This document shows, one piece after another, positions 43,774 to 52,523 of a DNA stretch of 64,000 nt. Numbering within the stretch: the stretch's first letter is position 1; every line of letters begins with the position of its first letter. A program made the translations under genes and the position numbers. Under the pieces are notes generated by a model. It had not been told where the DNA came from. It did not search any database and was given only the letters and a program-made list of their open reading frames with translations. The stretch is from Myxococcus stipitatus (lineage in GTDB: Bacteria; Myxococcota; Myxococcia; Myxococcales; Myxococcaceae): positions 2,728,001 to 2,792,000 of the forward strand of contig NZ_CP102770.1 in assembly GCF_038561935.1 (NCBI RefSeq), written 5' to 3'.

Positions 43774-44754
43774 TCAGGCTCCGGGCAGCAGCAGCACCCG
43801 CACGAGCCCGGAGTTGTCGGAGACAGGCGCGTCCGCGAAGCGCACTTGCAGGGGCGCGTCCTCTCCCGTCAGGTCGTAGGTGTACTTGTGCTCGGCGGCG
43901 TTGAAGTCCGCCGTGGACGTCGGATGCTTCCACGTCTTGCCTCCGTCGACGCTGACCTGGACGGAGCTTGCCCGGAGCGGAGCCGTCGCCGGAGCCCTCA
44001 CGCCCGCGAAGACGAACTCGGGGTCGAAGCCGACGTTGCGGTTCGTGACGCCTGGGCTCGGGAACATCGGCGCGGGCTCGGGCTGGCCGGACTGCGGACC
44101 CGGGGCGATGTTGTTGCCCCACACGTTGAACGTCCCCTGCATCGTGACCCGGTAGGGCTTGCCCTTCTGGAGCACGAGCTTGCTGGGGACGGGCGCCGCG
44201 CTCCGCGTGTTCAGCCACAGCTCCTCCGCGGGCACCACGACAATCTTCAAGCGCCCCGCGTTGTCCGTGAGGGGCCGGTCGGTGATGCGCACCTGCAGCG
44301 CGGACTCCGCGCCCGTCAGCTCATAGCCATACTTGTGCTCCGCCGCGTTGAATGGCGCCGTGGAGGCCGGATGGTTCCACGTCTTGCCTCCGTCGAGGCT
44401 GACCTGGATGGCGCTCGCGCGGAGCGGAGCCGTCGCCGGAGCCTTCACGCCCGCGAAGACGAACTCGGGGTCGAAGCCGACATTGCGAGGAGCCACCCCC
44501 GGGCTCGGGAACATCGGCGCGGGCTCGGGCTGACCGGACTGAGGCCCCGGAGCGATGTTGTTCCCCCATACGGTGAACGTACCTTCCATCGTGACGAGAT
44601 ACGGCCAGCCTTGCTTCAGCGCCGCCTGGCCCACCACGGGCGCGGCGCTCCGAGAGTCGAGCCACAGCTCTTCCTGCTGCTGCGCCCACGCGGGAGCGGC
44701 GGCCAGCACCAACAACCCAGCACACCGCGCCGTCAGTTGCGAAAGACCACTCAT
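43774..44754 (-). CDS. Secreted protein of two tandem 145-residue repeats
   Basis: A 326-residue protein with a signal peptide (LLVLAAAPAWAQ). It consists of two copies of one domain, at about residues 28-170 and 175-326 (pattern EELWLxxRSAAPV, VWGNNIAPGPQSGQPEPAPMFPSPG, FDPEFVFAGVKAPATAPLRAS, WxHPxSTAxFNAAEHKY). The copies differ at many positions but keep length. Each copy looks like an all-beta binding domain. I recognise no family; the periodic Pro/Gly-rich signature and conserved Trp suggest ligand or sugar binding. Confidence 0.75.
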   Translation of the reverse strand: MSGLSQLTARCAGLLVLAAAPAWAQQQEELWLDSRSAAPVVGQAALKQGWPYLVTMEGTFTVWGNNIAPGPQSGQPEPAPMFPSPGVAPRNVGFDPEFVFAGVKAPATAPLRASAIQVSLDGGKTWNHPASTAPFNAAEHKYGYELTGAESALQVRITDRPLTDNAGRLKIVVVPAEELWLNTRSAAPVPSKLVLQKGKPYRVTMQGTFNVWGNNIAPGPQSGQPEPAPMFPSPGVTNRNVGFDPEFVFAGVRAPATAPLRASSVQVSVDGGKTWKHPTSTADFNAAEHKYTYDLTGEDAPLQVRFADAPVSDNSGLVRVLLLPGA

Positions 44755-45088
44755 ATCCTCTCACTCCATTTGTCGATGGGGACCGCGGATGTTCGGGACC
44801 GTCTCCGCGCGGTGTGAGAGTGCAAGCAAGGGACCATGCGCGGCTCATGCGAACCTCGCTGCTCGGTCGCTCGGCCATCGATGGGAAGGGGGCTCGGAGC
44901 GTTCTCGGGGACCTGGCCCTGACACGTCAGCGGGCTCGCCCGGACACGGTGGCTGACGTGTCAGCGTGGCGCTCGGGCCCAGGCGCCGGGCCACCGTGCG
45001 AGGGGGATGCCTGTGGGGAATCGCACAATGTGTGGGAACACCACGGAACCGACGTAACTCCACCGTCGCCGTAGTAGGTTCCGACCCC
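44755..45088. promoter_or_regulatory. Divergent regulatory region with a paired palindromic site
   Basis: A 334-bp spacer between divergent genes. It contains CTGACACGTCAG (44919-44930) and its exact reverse complement CTGACGTGTCAG (44953-44964), with centres 34 bp apart; each copy is itself nearly palindromic (CTGAC/GTCAG). Two dimer sites for one regulator are a natural reading. Confidence 0.5.
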
Positions 45089-47443
45089 ATGGTACGTGCT
45101 CCATTTTGGGTGTTGATAGGGTTCCTGACCTTCGCCTCCGCCAACGCGTCCGCCGCGGCTCCGGAGGCTGGCGCCGCGAAGTCCGTCGCGGAGGCGTCGA
45201 AGCGGGTGGAGAGCGCGCGTGCGGCCCTCGCCGCGGCCGTTCAGCGGGTCGAGAAGGAGCCGCCGAGCAACGCCGACCTCGACGCCGCCCTCGTGGCGGT
45301 GGAAGCGCTGAAGGTCGCGCTCGACGCGGGGGTGGCCTTCGAGACCGAAGACCTCGACTACGCTCGGACCGTCCTCGCCGCGCGCAAGCAGTTCCGGACG
45401 CAGCGCGAGTACGTCGAGGACCGCCGGGCCAAGGTCCACATCCACGACTTCCGGCGGCGCATCGACGCGGCGCTCACGGCGCTGAATGAGCGCATGGCGA
45501 AGGTCGCGGGGAAGGACCTGGACGCCAAGGCGCTCGACGAGAGCCGGGCCGAGGTGGCGGCCCTGCGGAAGCTGGTGGACGAGGGCCGGCCGCTGTCGAG
45601 CCAGGACCCGAAGTTCGCCGCGTACATCACGGAGGTCGACGCGACGCTCGCGCGGCACGGCAAGGGGCTCGATGACCGGTGGCTCCAGCAGTCGGCGCAG
45701 AAGCAGCGCGGGCTCCTGGACGAGCGCCGCAAGGCCCTGTCCACCGCGCTCGCGGAGCTGGCCCCGGCCTGGTCGGACGAGAAGTTCGGGCTCACGGACA
45801 AGGCGGTGCTCGCGCTCCAGAAGCAGCTCGACGAGGGCAAGCCGCTGGAGGAGCGCGACCGGGCGTACCGCTCGGAGGCGGACAAGGCTCGGGCTGAAAT
45901 CACCCAGGCGCGCCGCAAGATGGAGGAGCTGGTGGTGCAGGCGGGGGTGTCGCGGGTCAAGGTGGAGATGGGCCCGGCGCATGACGAGCTCGTCGTGGCG
46001 GCCAAGGCGCTCCGCACGAGGAAGCCCACGCCCGAGCAGCTCGCCGAGGCCAAGACGGCCGCGTTCGTCGTCCGCAAGCTGGTGGAGCGCTATGAGCCGC
46101 AGGCCGCGCGCAGCCCCGCCATCAGCCAGTACATCACCGAGGTCAAGAACACGCTCGCGGAGGTGGAGGTGTCCCTCCAGGTGCGCAGCCTCGACGCCGC
46201 TCGCATCGATGTCGTGCAGGCCTTGAGGAACATCGAGCGTCGGTCGGCGACGCCCGAGCAGTTCGAGGAGGCGAAGACGGCGCTGGTCGTCCTGGAGAAG
46301 ACGCTGGAGACGGTGCAGACGAAGCACCCGGCCGTCAGCCCCACCGCCATCGAGGCGCGCCAGCTGCTGAGGGACGGCCGGGCGACGATGGAGCGCCGCC
46401 GCTACGAGGTCGACCTGCAGCAGCAGCGCGTGAAGGTGGACGAGGCGCGCAAGAACGCGACGGCGGCGGTGGCGCAGGTCCAGCAGGAGAAGCCCTCGGA
46501 GGCGCAGTTCCAGGCCGCGGAGAGCGCCATCCAGCAGATTGGCGCGGTGCTGGAGGCGGGCGTCCAGTTCGTCAAGAAGGACCGCGACTACGCGGTGTAC
46601 GCGAAGGAGACGAAGGAGCGCATGGCGGAGCTGGCGGGCCGCATCACCCGGAAGAAGGTCGTGATGGCCGCGGCGGATGCCCGCGTCCAGATTTCCGAGC
46701 GGCTGGCCTCGACGAAGCAGTCCCTGGAGTCCGCGAAGCTCATCTCCGCGACGGATGTCGACGTGGAGTCCGCCTCGAAGAGCGTGGACGAAATCATGAA
46801 GCTGTTCGAGACGCGCGCGGAGCTGGAGCGCCAGGACGGCGGCTATGCGGCGTACGCGGAGCGGGCGCGCGCGGAGTGGCTGAAGCTGGTGGAGACGCTC
46901 GAGTTCGCGAAGCAGGCGCGGACGCTGCGTCGGATGACGGGAGAGGCCCTGGCGGCGGCGAGCTCGGCGGCGGACTCGGCGGCGGCGGCCGTGGACCTGC
47001 GCAAGCGCAAGGAGTTGTTCGCGAGCGCGCTGGACAAGCTCAAGGCCTGCCAGGAAGAGGGCGCCCGGATGGTGAAGGAGAACGCGAACCTCGCGGCCAT
47101 CGACGTGCTCGTGTCCGGCGCTCCGACGCGACTCCAGGAGGTGATGGCGCAGTGTGGCCAGAAGGCCGAGTCGCTGCGGGAGCCGCAGAAGCGGGCCGAC
47201 GTGCAGCTGCGGTTCATGGAGGGCCCGAAGAAGGCCTACGACGCGGTGAAGCCGCTCGTCTCGAAGGGCCGAAAGGACGAGGCCCTCTCGAAGCTCAACG
47301 AGTGCATCGCGGAAGGGCGCATCCTCGAGAACCAGTATCCCGAGTTCAAGGAGCAGAAGTTCGACGTCAACGGCACGCGCATGAGCATGCTCGACCTGAT
47401 CCAGGTCTGTGTGAAGGAGCGCAAGCCGCTGCAGGCGCCTTGA
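45089..47443 (+). CDS. Long exported helical-repeat protein
   Basis: From the ATG at 45089, 784 residues with an N-terminal signal (WVLIGFLTFASANASA). The rest is almost all helix, rich in Ala, Arg, Lys and Glu, and can be split into about seven repeats of 75-95 residues, each with two or three helices (pattern VxxALxxxExxxATPEQFEEAKTAxxxLEKxLE, then Y-rich link). It ends with a distinct domain (FMEGPKKAYDAVKPLVSKGRKDEALSKLNECIAEGR). A periplasmic structural or scaffolding role is plausible. No family was recognised. Two small genes follow closely. Confidence 0.75.
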   Translation: MVRAPFWVLIGFLTFASANASAAAPEAGAAKSVAEASKRVESARAALAAAVQRVEKEPPSNADLDAALVAVEALKVALDAGVAFETEDLDYARTVLAARKQFRTQREYVEDRRAKVHIHDFRRRIDAALTALNERMAKVAGKDLDAKALDESRAEVAALRKLVDEGRPLSSQDPKFAAYITEVDATLARHGKGLDDRWLQQSAQKQRGLLDERRKALSTALAELAPAWSDEKFGLTDKAVLALQKQLDEGKPLEERDRAYRSEADKARAEITQARRKMEELVVQAGVSRVKVEMGPAHDELVVAAKALRTRKPTPEQLAEAKTAAFVVRKLVERYEPQAARSPAISQYITEVKNTLAEVEVSLQVRSLDAARIDVVQALRNIERRSATPEQFEEAKTALVVLEKTLETVQTKHPAVSPTAIEARQLLRDGRATMERRRYEVDLQQQRVKVDEARKNATAAVAQVQQEKPSEAQFQAAESAIQQIGAVLEAGVQFVKKDRDYAVYAKETKERMAELAGRITRKKVVMAAADARVQISERLASTKQSLESAKLISATDVDVESASKSVDEIMKLFETRAELERQDGGYAAYAERARAEWLKLVETLEFAKQARTLRRMTGEALAAASSAADSAAAAVDLRKRKELFASALDKLKACQEEGARMVKENANLAAIDVLVSGAPTRLQEVMAQCGQKAESLREPQKRADVQLRFMEGPKKAYDAVKPLVSKGRKDEALSKLNECIAEGRILENQYPEFKEQKFDVNGTRMSMLDLIQVCVKERKPLQAP

Positions 47444-47528
47444 GGCATCCCAGGGGCTCGGGTCTGGGGCCATCGCTGGCTCCAGCCCGTGCATGATGGC
47501 TGCGGCCCGCTGGGGTAGGATGCCTCCC

Positions 47529-47744
47529 ATGATGGTGCTCATCGTCGTGGGCGTGATGGCCGGGCTGCTCGCCGTCGTCGGACTGGTGGCCTTGTTCCGG
47601 TGGACCGTGGGCGAGGAGACGGAGTTCCAGGCGACGGCGGACCGCCTCGTGCGGCCCATGGAGGCGCCCCTCTTCCAGGAGGGGATGCGGCGGCCGGTGC
47701 GAGTCCTCCGGGATGGAGCGCGCCTGCTCGTAGAGCTCGAGTAG
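47529..47744 (+). CDS. Small single-pass membrane protein
   Basis: A 71-residue protein starting at the ATG at 47529. A transmembrane helix covers residues about 2-25 (MVLIVVGVMAGLLAVVGLVALFRW), followed by a short charged tail (EEGMRRPVRVLRDGARLLVELE in part). It lies 85 bp after the helical-repeat gene and 24 bp before the NTF2-like gene, so all three may share a message. Real because of codon bias and good membrane segment; function unknown. Confidence 0.55.
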   Translation: MMVLIVVGVMAGLLAVVGLVALFRWTVGEETEFQATADRLVRPMEAPLFQEGMRRPVRVLRDGARLLVELE

Positions 47745-47768
47745 CCCCTTCGAACCCCCGAGGCACAC

Positions 47769-48314
47769 GTGACGACAGAGGCTCGACGCAAGGCACGTCA
47801 GAAGCTGGTGCTGGACCACTTCCGCGACGAAGTGAAGCAGGACTGGGATGCCGTCCTGTCGACCTTCCCGCACCCGCACTACGAGCTGGTTCCCACCGGG
47901 GTCGTGCACGACGGCGGCCTGGCGGTGCGCGACTACTACCGGGAGTCCCGCGTCGCGTTCCCCGACCAGCGCCACGAAATCATCTCCTTCCGGCACAGCG
48001 ATGACGCCGTCATCGTGGAGTTCTGGTTGATGGGAACCCACCTCGGGCCCCTGGGCTCCATTCCTCCGACGGGGAGCCGCTTCCGGGTGCGCATGTCCGC
48101 GTACTTCATCTTCGATGAGTCGGAGACGCTCGTCTGCGAGCGCGTCTACTTCGACACCTTGAGCATCCTCAAGCAGCTGCTCGGGGGGCTGGACATGCGC
48201 TCACCGAAGAACTGGCTCCTCGCGGTGCGGTGCTTCAAGGGGCTGCTGTCCATGTCCGGCGCGAAGCCCGCGCCCGAGCTCACCGAGACGACGCCGCCGG
48301 TCTTCGCGGACTGA
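47769..48314 (+). CDS. SnoaL-like/ester-cyclase family protein
   Basis: A 181-residue protein starting at GTG 47769, no signal. The NTF2-like pattern is visible (HFRDEVKQDWDAVLSTFPHPHYELVPTG, then EFWLMGTHLGPLGSIPPTGSRFRVRMSAYFIF, which resembles the ester-cyclase GxxxPPTGxxxxxxxxxxF pattern). Possibly an enzyme on small hydrophobic substrates. The stop is followed by a convergent gene 16 bp away. Confidence 0.78.
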   Translation: MTTEARRKARQKLVLDHFRDEVKQDWDAVLSTFPHPHYELVPTGVVHDGGLAVRDYYRESRVAFPDQRHEIISFRHSDDAVIVEFWLMGTHLGPLGSIPPTGSRFRVRMSAYFIFDESETLVCERVYFDTLSILKQLLGGLDMRSPKNWLLAVRCFKGLLSMSGAKPAPELTETTPPVFAD

Positions 48315-48330
48315 GGCCCCGGGCGGGCGC

Positions 48331-48978
48331 TCAGAGTCCTTCCCACCACCAGGCATCCGTGGGGCTTTGCGCGAGAAACTCTTCAGGGGGGCGGCTGTCG
48401 TAGGCGAGCTCGACGGTCAGCGCCCGGGTGCGACGCACGACGTCTCGAAGCTGCGTGGCGCGAGGGGTGGATTGAAGCTGCTCGAGGGTGAACCGGCCTC
48501 GGGCGACGAAGTCCTCCTCCGCGAAGACGTCCTTGCCCGTGAAGGGGTTCTTGCCCATGAAGTCACCCTGGCGACTCTGTCGGGTGAACATGTCCCCGAA
48601 CAGAACCCGGGGCCCCAGGTTGAACCACATGGCGATCAGCTCGAGGTCGCCTTCGGCTTCCGCGCCCAGCATCACCTCGTGCGCGACATCGACGAGGAGG
48701 AGCGGAACGGGCGGCTCGGCATCCGGGCCCTTCAGCTTCCCGGTCGCGACCATGCGGCGCCAGAGGGCACTGCCGGCATCGCAGTAGAGGTGAGGCGGCT
48801 CGATGTACCCGGCCACGGGCGTGGGCTCTTCCTCGTCGTCGCCCGCTTGGACTTCGAGTGGCTCGTGGAGGTAGGTGAACTTCTGGATGCCCTTGAAGAA
48901 CGCGCGACAGGCCCCGTGGTCGGGGTGGTCGGCCACGTCGAACCGATACGTGAAGCGGCGGGCCAGGAGGATATCCAT
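48331..48978 (-). CDS. Uncharacterised protein, second gene after an AAA ATPase
   Basis: From the ATG at 48978, 215 residues with no signal or membrane segment. It is acidic in the middle (GDDEEEPTPVAGY) and contains conserved-looking aromatic motifs (FKGIQKFTYLHEPLEV, GARVLFGDMFTRQ region). I recognise no family. It starts 4 bp after the ATPase stop, so the two form an operon and may act on the same target. Confidence 0.68.
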   Translation of the reverse strand: MDILLARRFTYRFDVADHPDHGACRAFFKGIQKFTYLHEPLEVQAGDDEEEPTPVAGYIEPPHLYCDAGSALWRRMVATGKLKGPDAEPPVPLLLVDVAHEVMLGAEAEGDLELIAMWFNLGPRVLFGDMFTRQSRQGDFMGKNPFTGKDVFAEEDFVARGRFTLEQLQSTPRATQLRDVVRRTRALTVELAYDSRPPEEFLAQSPTDAWWWEGL

Positions 48979-48982
48979 CACC

Positions 48983-49525
48983 CTAGTCCTGCTCGAGGTG
49001 TGAACGCACGAAGCGGACTCGCTCCGAGACGGAGGTGAGGGGTAGCGGGACGAGCTCGTAGCCAAGGCTCGTGTAGACCTCGCGCATCGCGAGACAGGTG
49101 GCCTCGGCTGCCCTGGGGTCCTGCTTGCGCTCGGCGTCCCGGGTGTAGATTCCGGGCCAGTGGGGCGCGATGAAGACGCGTCGATGGTAGCGAAGCACCT
49201 TCGCGGCCTTCCAGAGGTACGGTGGCACGGGGATGCCACAGACACGGAGGTATCCGACGACGTCGGGAAGGCCTCGGTCCAGGATGACAGGGCCGCGTTG
49301 TGCGCGCGCCGTGCGGTGGGTTCGCAGCTCCCAGCGAAACATCTGCTCGGCGAAGGCGAGCCGGTCTGCCCAGGGGAGCGCGTCGCCGCCTGTGTCGACC
49401 TGCTGTTGGATGATGGCTCGGCCGGCTTCGGGCATGGTGCCGAGTCCGTCCGCCGCCAGGGCGTGGATGAGACTGCTCTTGCCGGAGCCGGGGCCACCCG
49501 TGATGACGTGAAGATGTGCGGTCAT
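48983..49525 (-). CDS. AAA_28-type nucleotide kinase-like ATPase
   Basis: From the ATG at 49525, 180 residues. Walker A is GGPGSGKSS at residues about 9-17; the P-loop is followed by EAGR (MPEAGRAIIQQQV) and a LDRGLPDVVGY segment with the usual DRG-type second motif. This matches the AAA_28/NadR-like P-loop fold found in phosphotransferases. It is the first gene of an operon with the gene at 48331. Substrate unknown. Confidence 0.85.
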   Translation of the reverse strand: MTAHLHVITGGPGSGKSSLIHALAADGLGTMPEAGRAIIQQQVDTGGDALPWADRLAFAEQMFRWELRTHRTARAQRGPVILDRGLPDVVGYLRVCGIPVPPYLWKAAKVLRYHRRVFIAPHWPGIYTRDAERKQDPRAAEATCLAMREVYTSLGYELVPLPLTSVSERVRFVRSHLEQD

Positions 49526-49651
49526 GGTGCTGCGTCGTGCCCTCGGCGGAGGCCGTGGCGGTGGGACGGCTCTTCGCCGCCGGGCCCGCCACGGCTCCTG
49601 GCCCATCCTGTTCAACGTGGCTTCGGGTGTGAAGCCACGGAGGGAGGAGGG

Positions 49652-50851
49652 TCAGCGGAAGATCATGCTGTAGTTATAGCTGGTGCTGGCGCTGGCGAAG
49701 TGGGCGCCGCCCGAGGGACAGACGGAGCCCGGTGCGTTGTAGAACATTCCCTGGCACTTGTTGCAGTAGCGCCAGTTCGACTGAAGGTCGGTGGAGTCCC
49801 CCACGGAGTGGTGCAGGTGGTAGTCATAGCTTCCGCTCCCGTTGTGGTTGCCGCCCGAAGGACAGACGGAGCTGGAGCTGCCGCCGTAGAACATTCCCTG
49901 ACACTTGTTGCACCAGCGCCAGCCACCCTGCCAGCCCGCGGTCGGAGCGATGCTGTGCGCCATGTGGTAGTTGTAGCTGCCGGTGTTCACGTGCGTGCCT
50001 CCCGCCGGGCAGCGGGAGTTGGTGCTGCCGCCGTAGAACATGCCCTGGCACTTGCTGCACCAGGTCCAGCTGGGCTGCACCGGCGTGTACAGGGTCCGGA
50101 GCGCGGAGAGGTCGCCGGCGGCGAACTCGCCCGTCTCGCTCGAGCGGAAGCAGGAGTTCATCAGGGAGCCGCCGACGGTGGCGGTGGCGGGAGTGCCGGG
50201 GATGAGGATGGCGCCGACGCCGGCCTGGCCCTCGTCGCCGCCGGTGCCGCAGCTGATGGAGCGGTTGTAGTAGTCGGAGTGGCGGAAGCCGATGGTGTGG
50301 CCAAGCTCGTGGGTGATGACGTGCTCGATGACGTCGACGCTGTAGGAGGAGAGTCCACCGCCGATGTTGATGGTCCCATACGGCAGGCCGCCGGAGGGGA
50401 AGCCCGCGGAGCCACCGACGACACCGGGCTGGATGACGGCGTTGATGGTGAAGCTGCAGCCGGTGCTCGGCGTGCGAGCCATGGAGAAGGTGAGCGGGAG
50501 CTCGTCGTAGTTCTGGATGGCCAGGTCGAGCGCGGTGCTGAAGTTGCCGGTGAAGGTGGAGCCGTTGACGCAGATCTTCGTCAGCGAGGTGTTGATGAGG
50601 TTGGTGGTGCGGTACTGCTCCTTCGTGTGGGCGTGGCCCTCGTGCTCGAGCATCTCCCTGGAGGCGGCGAGAGAGACCTCGGCGTCGCGACCGACGTAGA
50701 CCTTGCCGTCGACGACCATGATGTCGTCGGCCGGGAAGCCGGCCTCGACGAGATTGTTGAGGGTTTCCTGCGTTGCATCGGGCAGCGGCTCGGAACACCC
50801 GAACATCAATGCAACACATCCCGCGGCGAGGACGAGACTTCGTGCAAACAT
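49652..50851 (-). CDS. M57-type (HEIGH-like) metalloprotease with three CxxC repeats
   Basis: From the ATG at 50851, 399 residues with a signal ending around LMFGC. The zinc site is H181-ELGHTIGFRH, typical of the myxobacterial protease B/M57 family. Residues about 285-399 hold three repeats with pattern WCxKCQGMFYGGxxxSxCPxGGxH, spaced like a small zinc ribbon, each followed by a beta segment (YNYHMAHS). It is secreted and likely acts outside the cell. The N-terminal half is almost identical in DNA to the next gene (51145-52341). Confidence 0.88.
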   Translation of the reverse strand: MFARSLVLAAGCVALMFGCSEPLPDATQETLNNLVEAGFPADDIMVVDGKVYVGRDAEVSLAASREMLEHEGHAHTKEQYRTTNLINTSLTKICVNGSTFTGNFSTALDLAIQNYDELPLTFSMARTPSTGCSFTINAVIQPGVVGGSAGFPSGGLPYGTINIGGGLSSYSVDVIEHVITHELGHTIGFRHSDYYNRSISCGTGGDEGQAGVGAILIPGTPATATVGGSLMNSCFRSSETGEFAAGDLSALRTLYTPVQPSWTWCSKCQGMFYGGSTNSRCPAGGTHVNTGSYNYHMAHSIAPTAGWQGGWRWCNKCQGMFYGGSSSSVCPSGGNHNGSGSYDYHLHHSVGDSTDLQSNWRYCNKCQGMFYNAPGSVCPSGGAHFASASTSYNYSMIFR

Positions 50852-50862
50852 GGTGACCCCTT
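50101..50862 (-). repeat. Duplicated block, copy 1 (partner 51591-52352)
   Basis: Aligned without gaps at a distance of 1490 bp to 51591-52352. I count about 15 differences in some 760 bp, and the stretch 50427-50783 (about 357 bp) is identical. The block ends near the ribosome binding site on one side and at the start of the zinc-ribbon part on the other; promoter regions and C-terminal repeats have diverged. Confidence 0.85.
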
Positions 50863-51144
50863 GTTTGAGAACCATGTCGACGGGGTGGCCGCACCAGACG
50901 GCTCACGCTCCGGCGACGCCTGGGAAACGCAGTCGAATGAAAGTCGTCGCCTTGAGCGAGGGAATTGTCGCGTAGGGGCGACGTCGGCCCCATGGGGGCT
51001 CGGGTTCGCGGTGTCTGGGTTTGAGAACCCCAGGTTGCAACGTCCACGACGTACGTCAGGCCGTGGCGAAAGGGTGGCTCTTCGCCGTCTGGTTCGCCAC
51101 GGCCGGTGATTTCTTCAGTGTTCGTTGATGTCAGGGACGACGGC

Positions 51145-52341
51145 TCAGCGGAGAATCAAGCTGTAGTTGCCGCTGACGGCCCCGGTGTGCGCGCCGCCCG
51201 AGGGACAGACGGAGCCAGGGTTGCCGCCAAAGAACAACCCCTGGCACTTGTTGCACCAGCGCCAGTTCGACTGAAGGTCGGGCGCCGCCCCCGCGGAGTG
51301 GTGCAGGTGGTAGTCCCCGCTCGTGCTCCCGTCATGCGCGCCGCCCGAGGGGCAGACGGAGCCAGGGTTGCCGCCGTAGAACATGCCCTGGCACTTGTTG
51401 CACCAGCGCCAGCCGCCCTGCCAGCCCGTGGTGGGCGTGATGCTGTGCGCGATGTAGTAGTTGCCGCTGCCGGAGTTCAGGTGGGCGCCGCCAGCCGGGC
51501 AGCGCGAGCCGGGATTGCCGCCGTAGAACAAGCCCTGGCACTTGCTGCACCAGCGCCAGTTGTCCTGCACGGGCGTGTACAGGGTGCGCAGGGCGGAGAG
51601 GTCGCCGGCGGCGAACTCGCCTGTCTCGCTCGAGCGGAAGCAGGAGTTCATCAGAGAGCCGCCGACGGTGGCGGTGGCGGGAGTGCCGGGGATGAGGATG
51701 GCGCCGACGCCGGCCTGGCCCTCGTCGCCGCCGGTGCCGCAACTGATGGAGCGGTTGTAGTAGTCGGAGTGGCGGAAGCCGATGGTGTGGCCAAGCTCGT
51801 GGGTGATGACGTGCTCGATGACGTCGACGCTGTAGGAGGCGAGTCCACCGCCGATGTTGATGGTCCCGTACGGCAGGCCGCCGGAGGGGAAGCCCGCGGA
51901 GCCACCGACGACACCTGGCTGGATGACGGCGTTGATGGTGAAGCTGCAGCCGGTGCTCGGCGTGCGAGCCATGGAGAAGGTGAGCGGGAGCTCGTCGTAG
52001 TTCTGGATGGCCAGGTCGAGCGCGGTGCTGAAGTTGCCGGTGAAGGTGGAGCCGTTGACGCAGATCTTCGTCAGCGAGGTGTTGATGAGGTTGGTGGTGC
52101 GGTACTGCTCCTTCGTGTGGGCGTGGCCCTCGTGCTCGAGCATCTCCCTGGAGGCGGCGAGAGAGACCTCGGCGTCGCGACCGACGTAGACCTTGCCGTC
52201 GACGACCATGATGTCGTCGGCCGGGAAGCCGGCCTCGACGAGATTGTTGAGGGTTTCCTGCGTTGCATCGGGCGGTGGCTCGGAACACCCGATGGCCAGT
52301 GCAAGACATCCCGCGGCGAGGACGAGACTTCGTGCAAACAT
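51145..52341 (-). CDS. M57-type metalloprotease, tandem paralogue
   Basis: From the ATG at 52341, 398 residues with the same layout: signal ending near LAIGC, H-ELGHTIGFRH zinc site and three zinc-ribbon-like repeats. Compared with the paralogue at 49652, the protease domain is nearly identical and the ribbons are shifted in loop residues (GGNPGSRCPAG here, GGSTNSRCPAG there). Probably two enzymes of identical cleavage but different binding. The 293-bp spacer downstream holds the other gene's promoter. Confidence 0.88.
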   Translation of the reverse strand: MFARSLVLAAGCLALAIGCSEPPPDATQETLNNLVEAGFPADDIMVVDGKVYVGRDAEVSLAASREMLEHEGHAHTKEQYRTTNLINTSLTKICVNGSTFTGNFSTALDLAIQNYDELPLTFSMARTPSTGCSFTINAVIQPGVVGGSAGFPSGGLPYGTINIGGGLASYSVDVIEHVITHELGHTIGFRHSDYYNRSISCGTGGDEGQAGVGAILIPGTPATATVGGSLMNSCFRSSETGEFAAGDLSALRTLYTPVQDNWRWCSKCQGLFYGGNPGSRCPAGGAHLNSGSGNYYIAHSITPTTGWQGGWRWCNKCQGMFYGGNPGSVCPSGGAHDGSTSGDYHLHHSAGAAPDLQSNWRWCNKCQGLFFGGNPGSVCPSGGAHTGAVSGNYSLILR

Positions 52342-52352
52342 GGTGACCCCCT
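51591..52352 (-). repeat. Duplicated block, copy 2 (partner 50101-50862)
   Basis: Second copy of the 760-bp block. There is no transposase, target-site repeat or inverted terminal repeat at its ends, so a tandem duplication followed by gene conversion is the simplest explanation. Confidence 0.85.
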
Positions 52353-52523
52353 TTTCAGTCCTGAATCGTCGGAACGACCGAACCAGACGGCGCGCTTCCG
52401 ACGATGCCCGGCACCGTAGTTGAGCCAGGGACACTGTCTCAAGAACCGACGCGCTTTTTGAGAAGGGGCGTGCCTGTGTTCAAGTTTGTGATGTCACAGT
52501 GCTTTGAAATACAGCCAGGGCAG

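Noticed and set aside
44927..47791. 954-codon minus-strand frame opposite the helical-repeat gene
   Set aside because: No signal, no domain; composition typical of a shadow. The plus-strand protein has a signal peptide and periodic helices.
49160..51109. 649-codon plus-strand frame across the ATPase and first metalloprotease
   Set aside because: It crosses three separate real genes on the other strand and has no domain.
50101..52352. Insertion sequence or composite mobile element explaining the repeated block
   Set aside because: No transposase, no terminal inverted repeats, and block ends fall at gene landmarks; tandem duplication is simpler.
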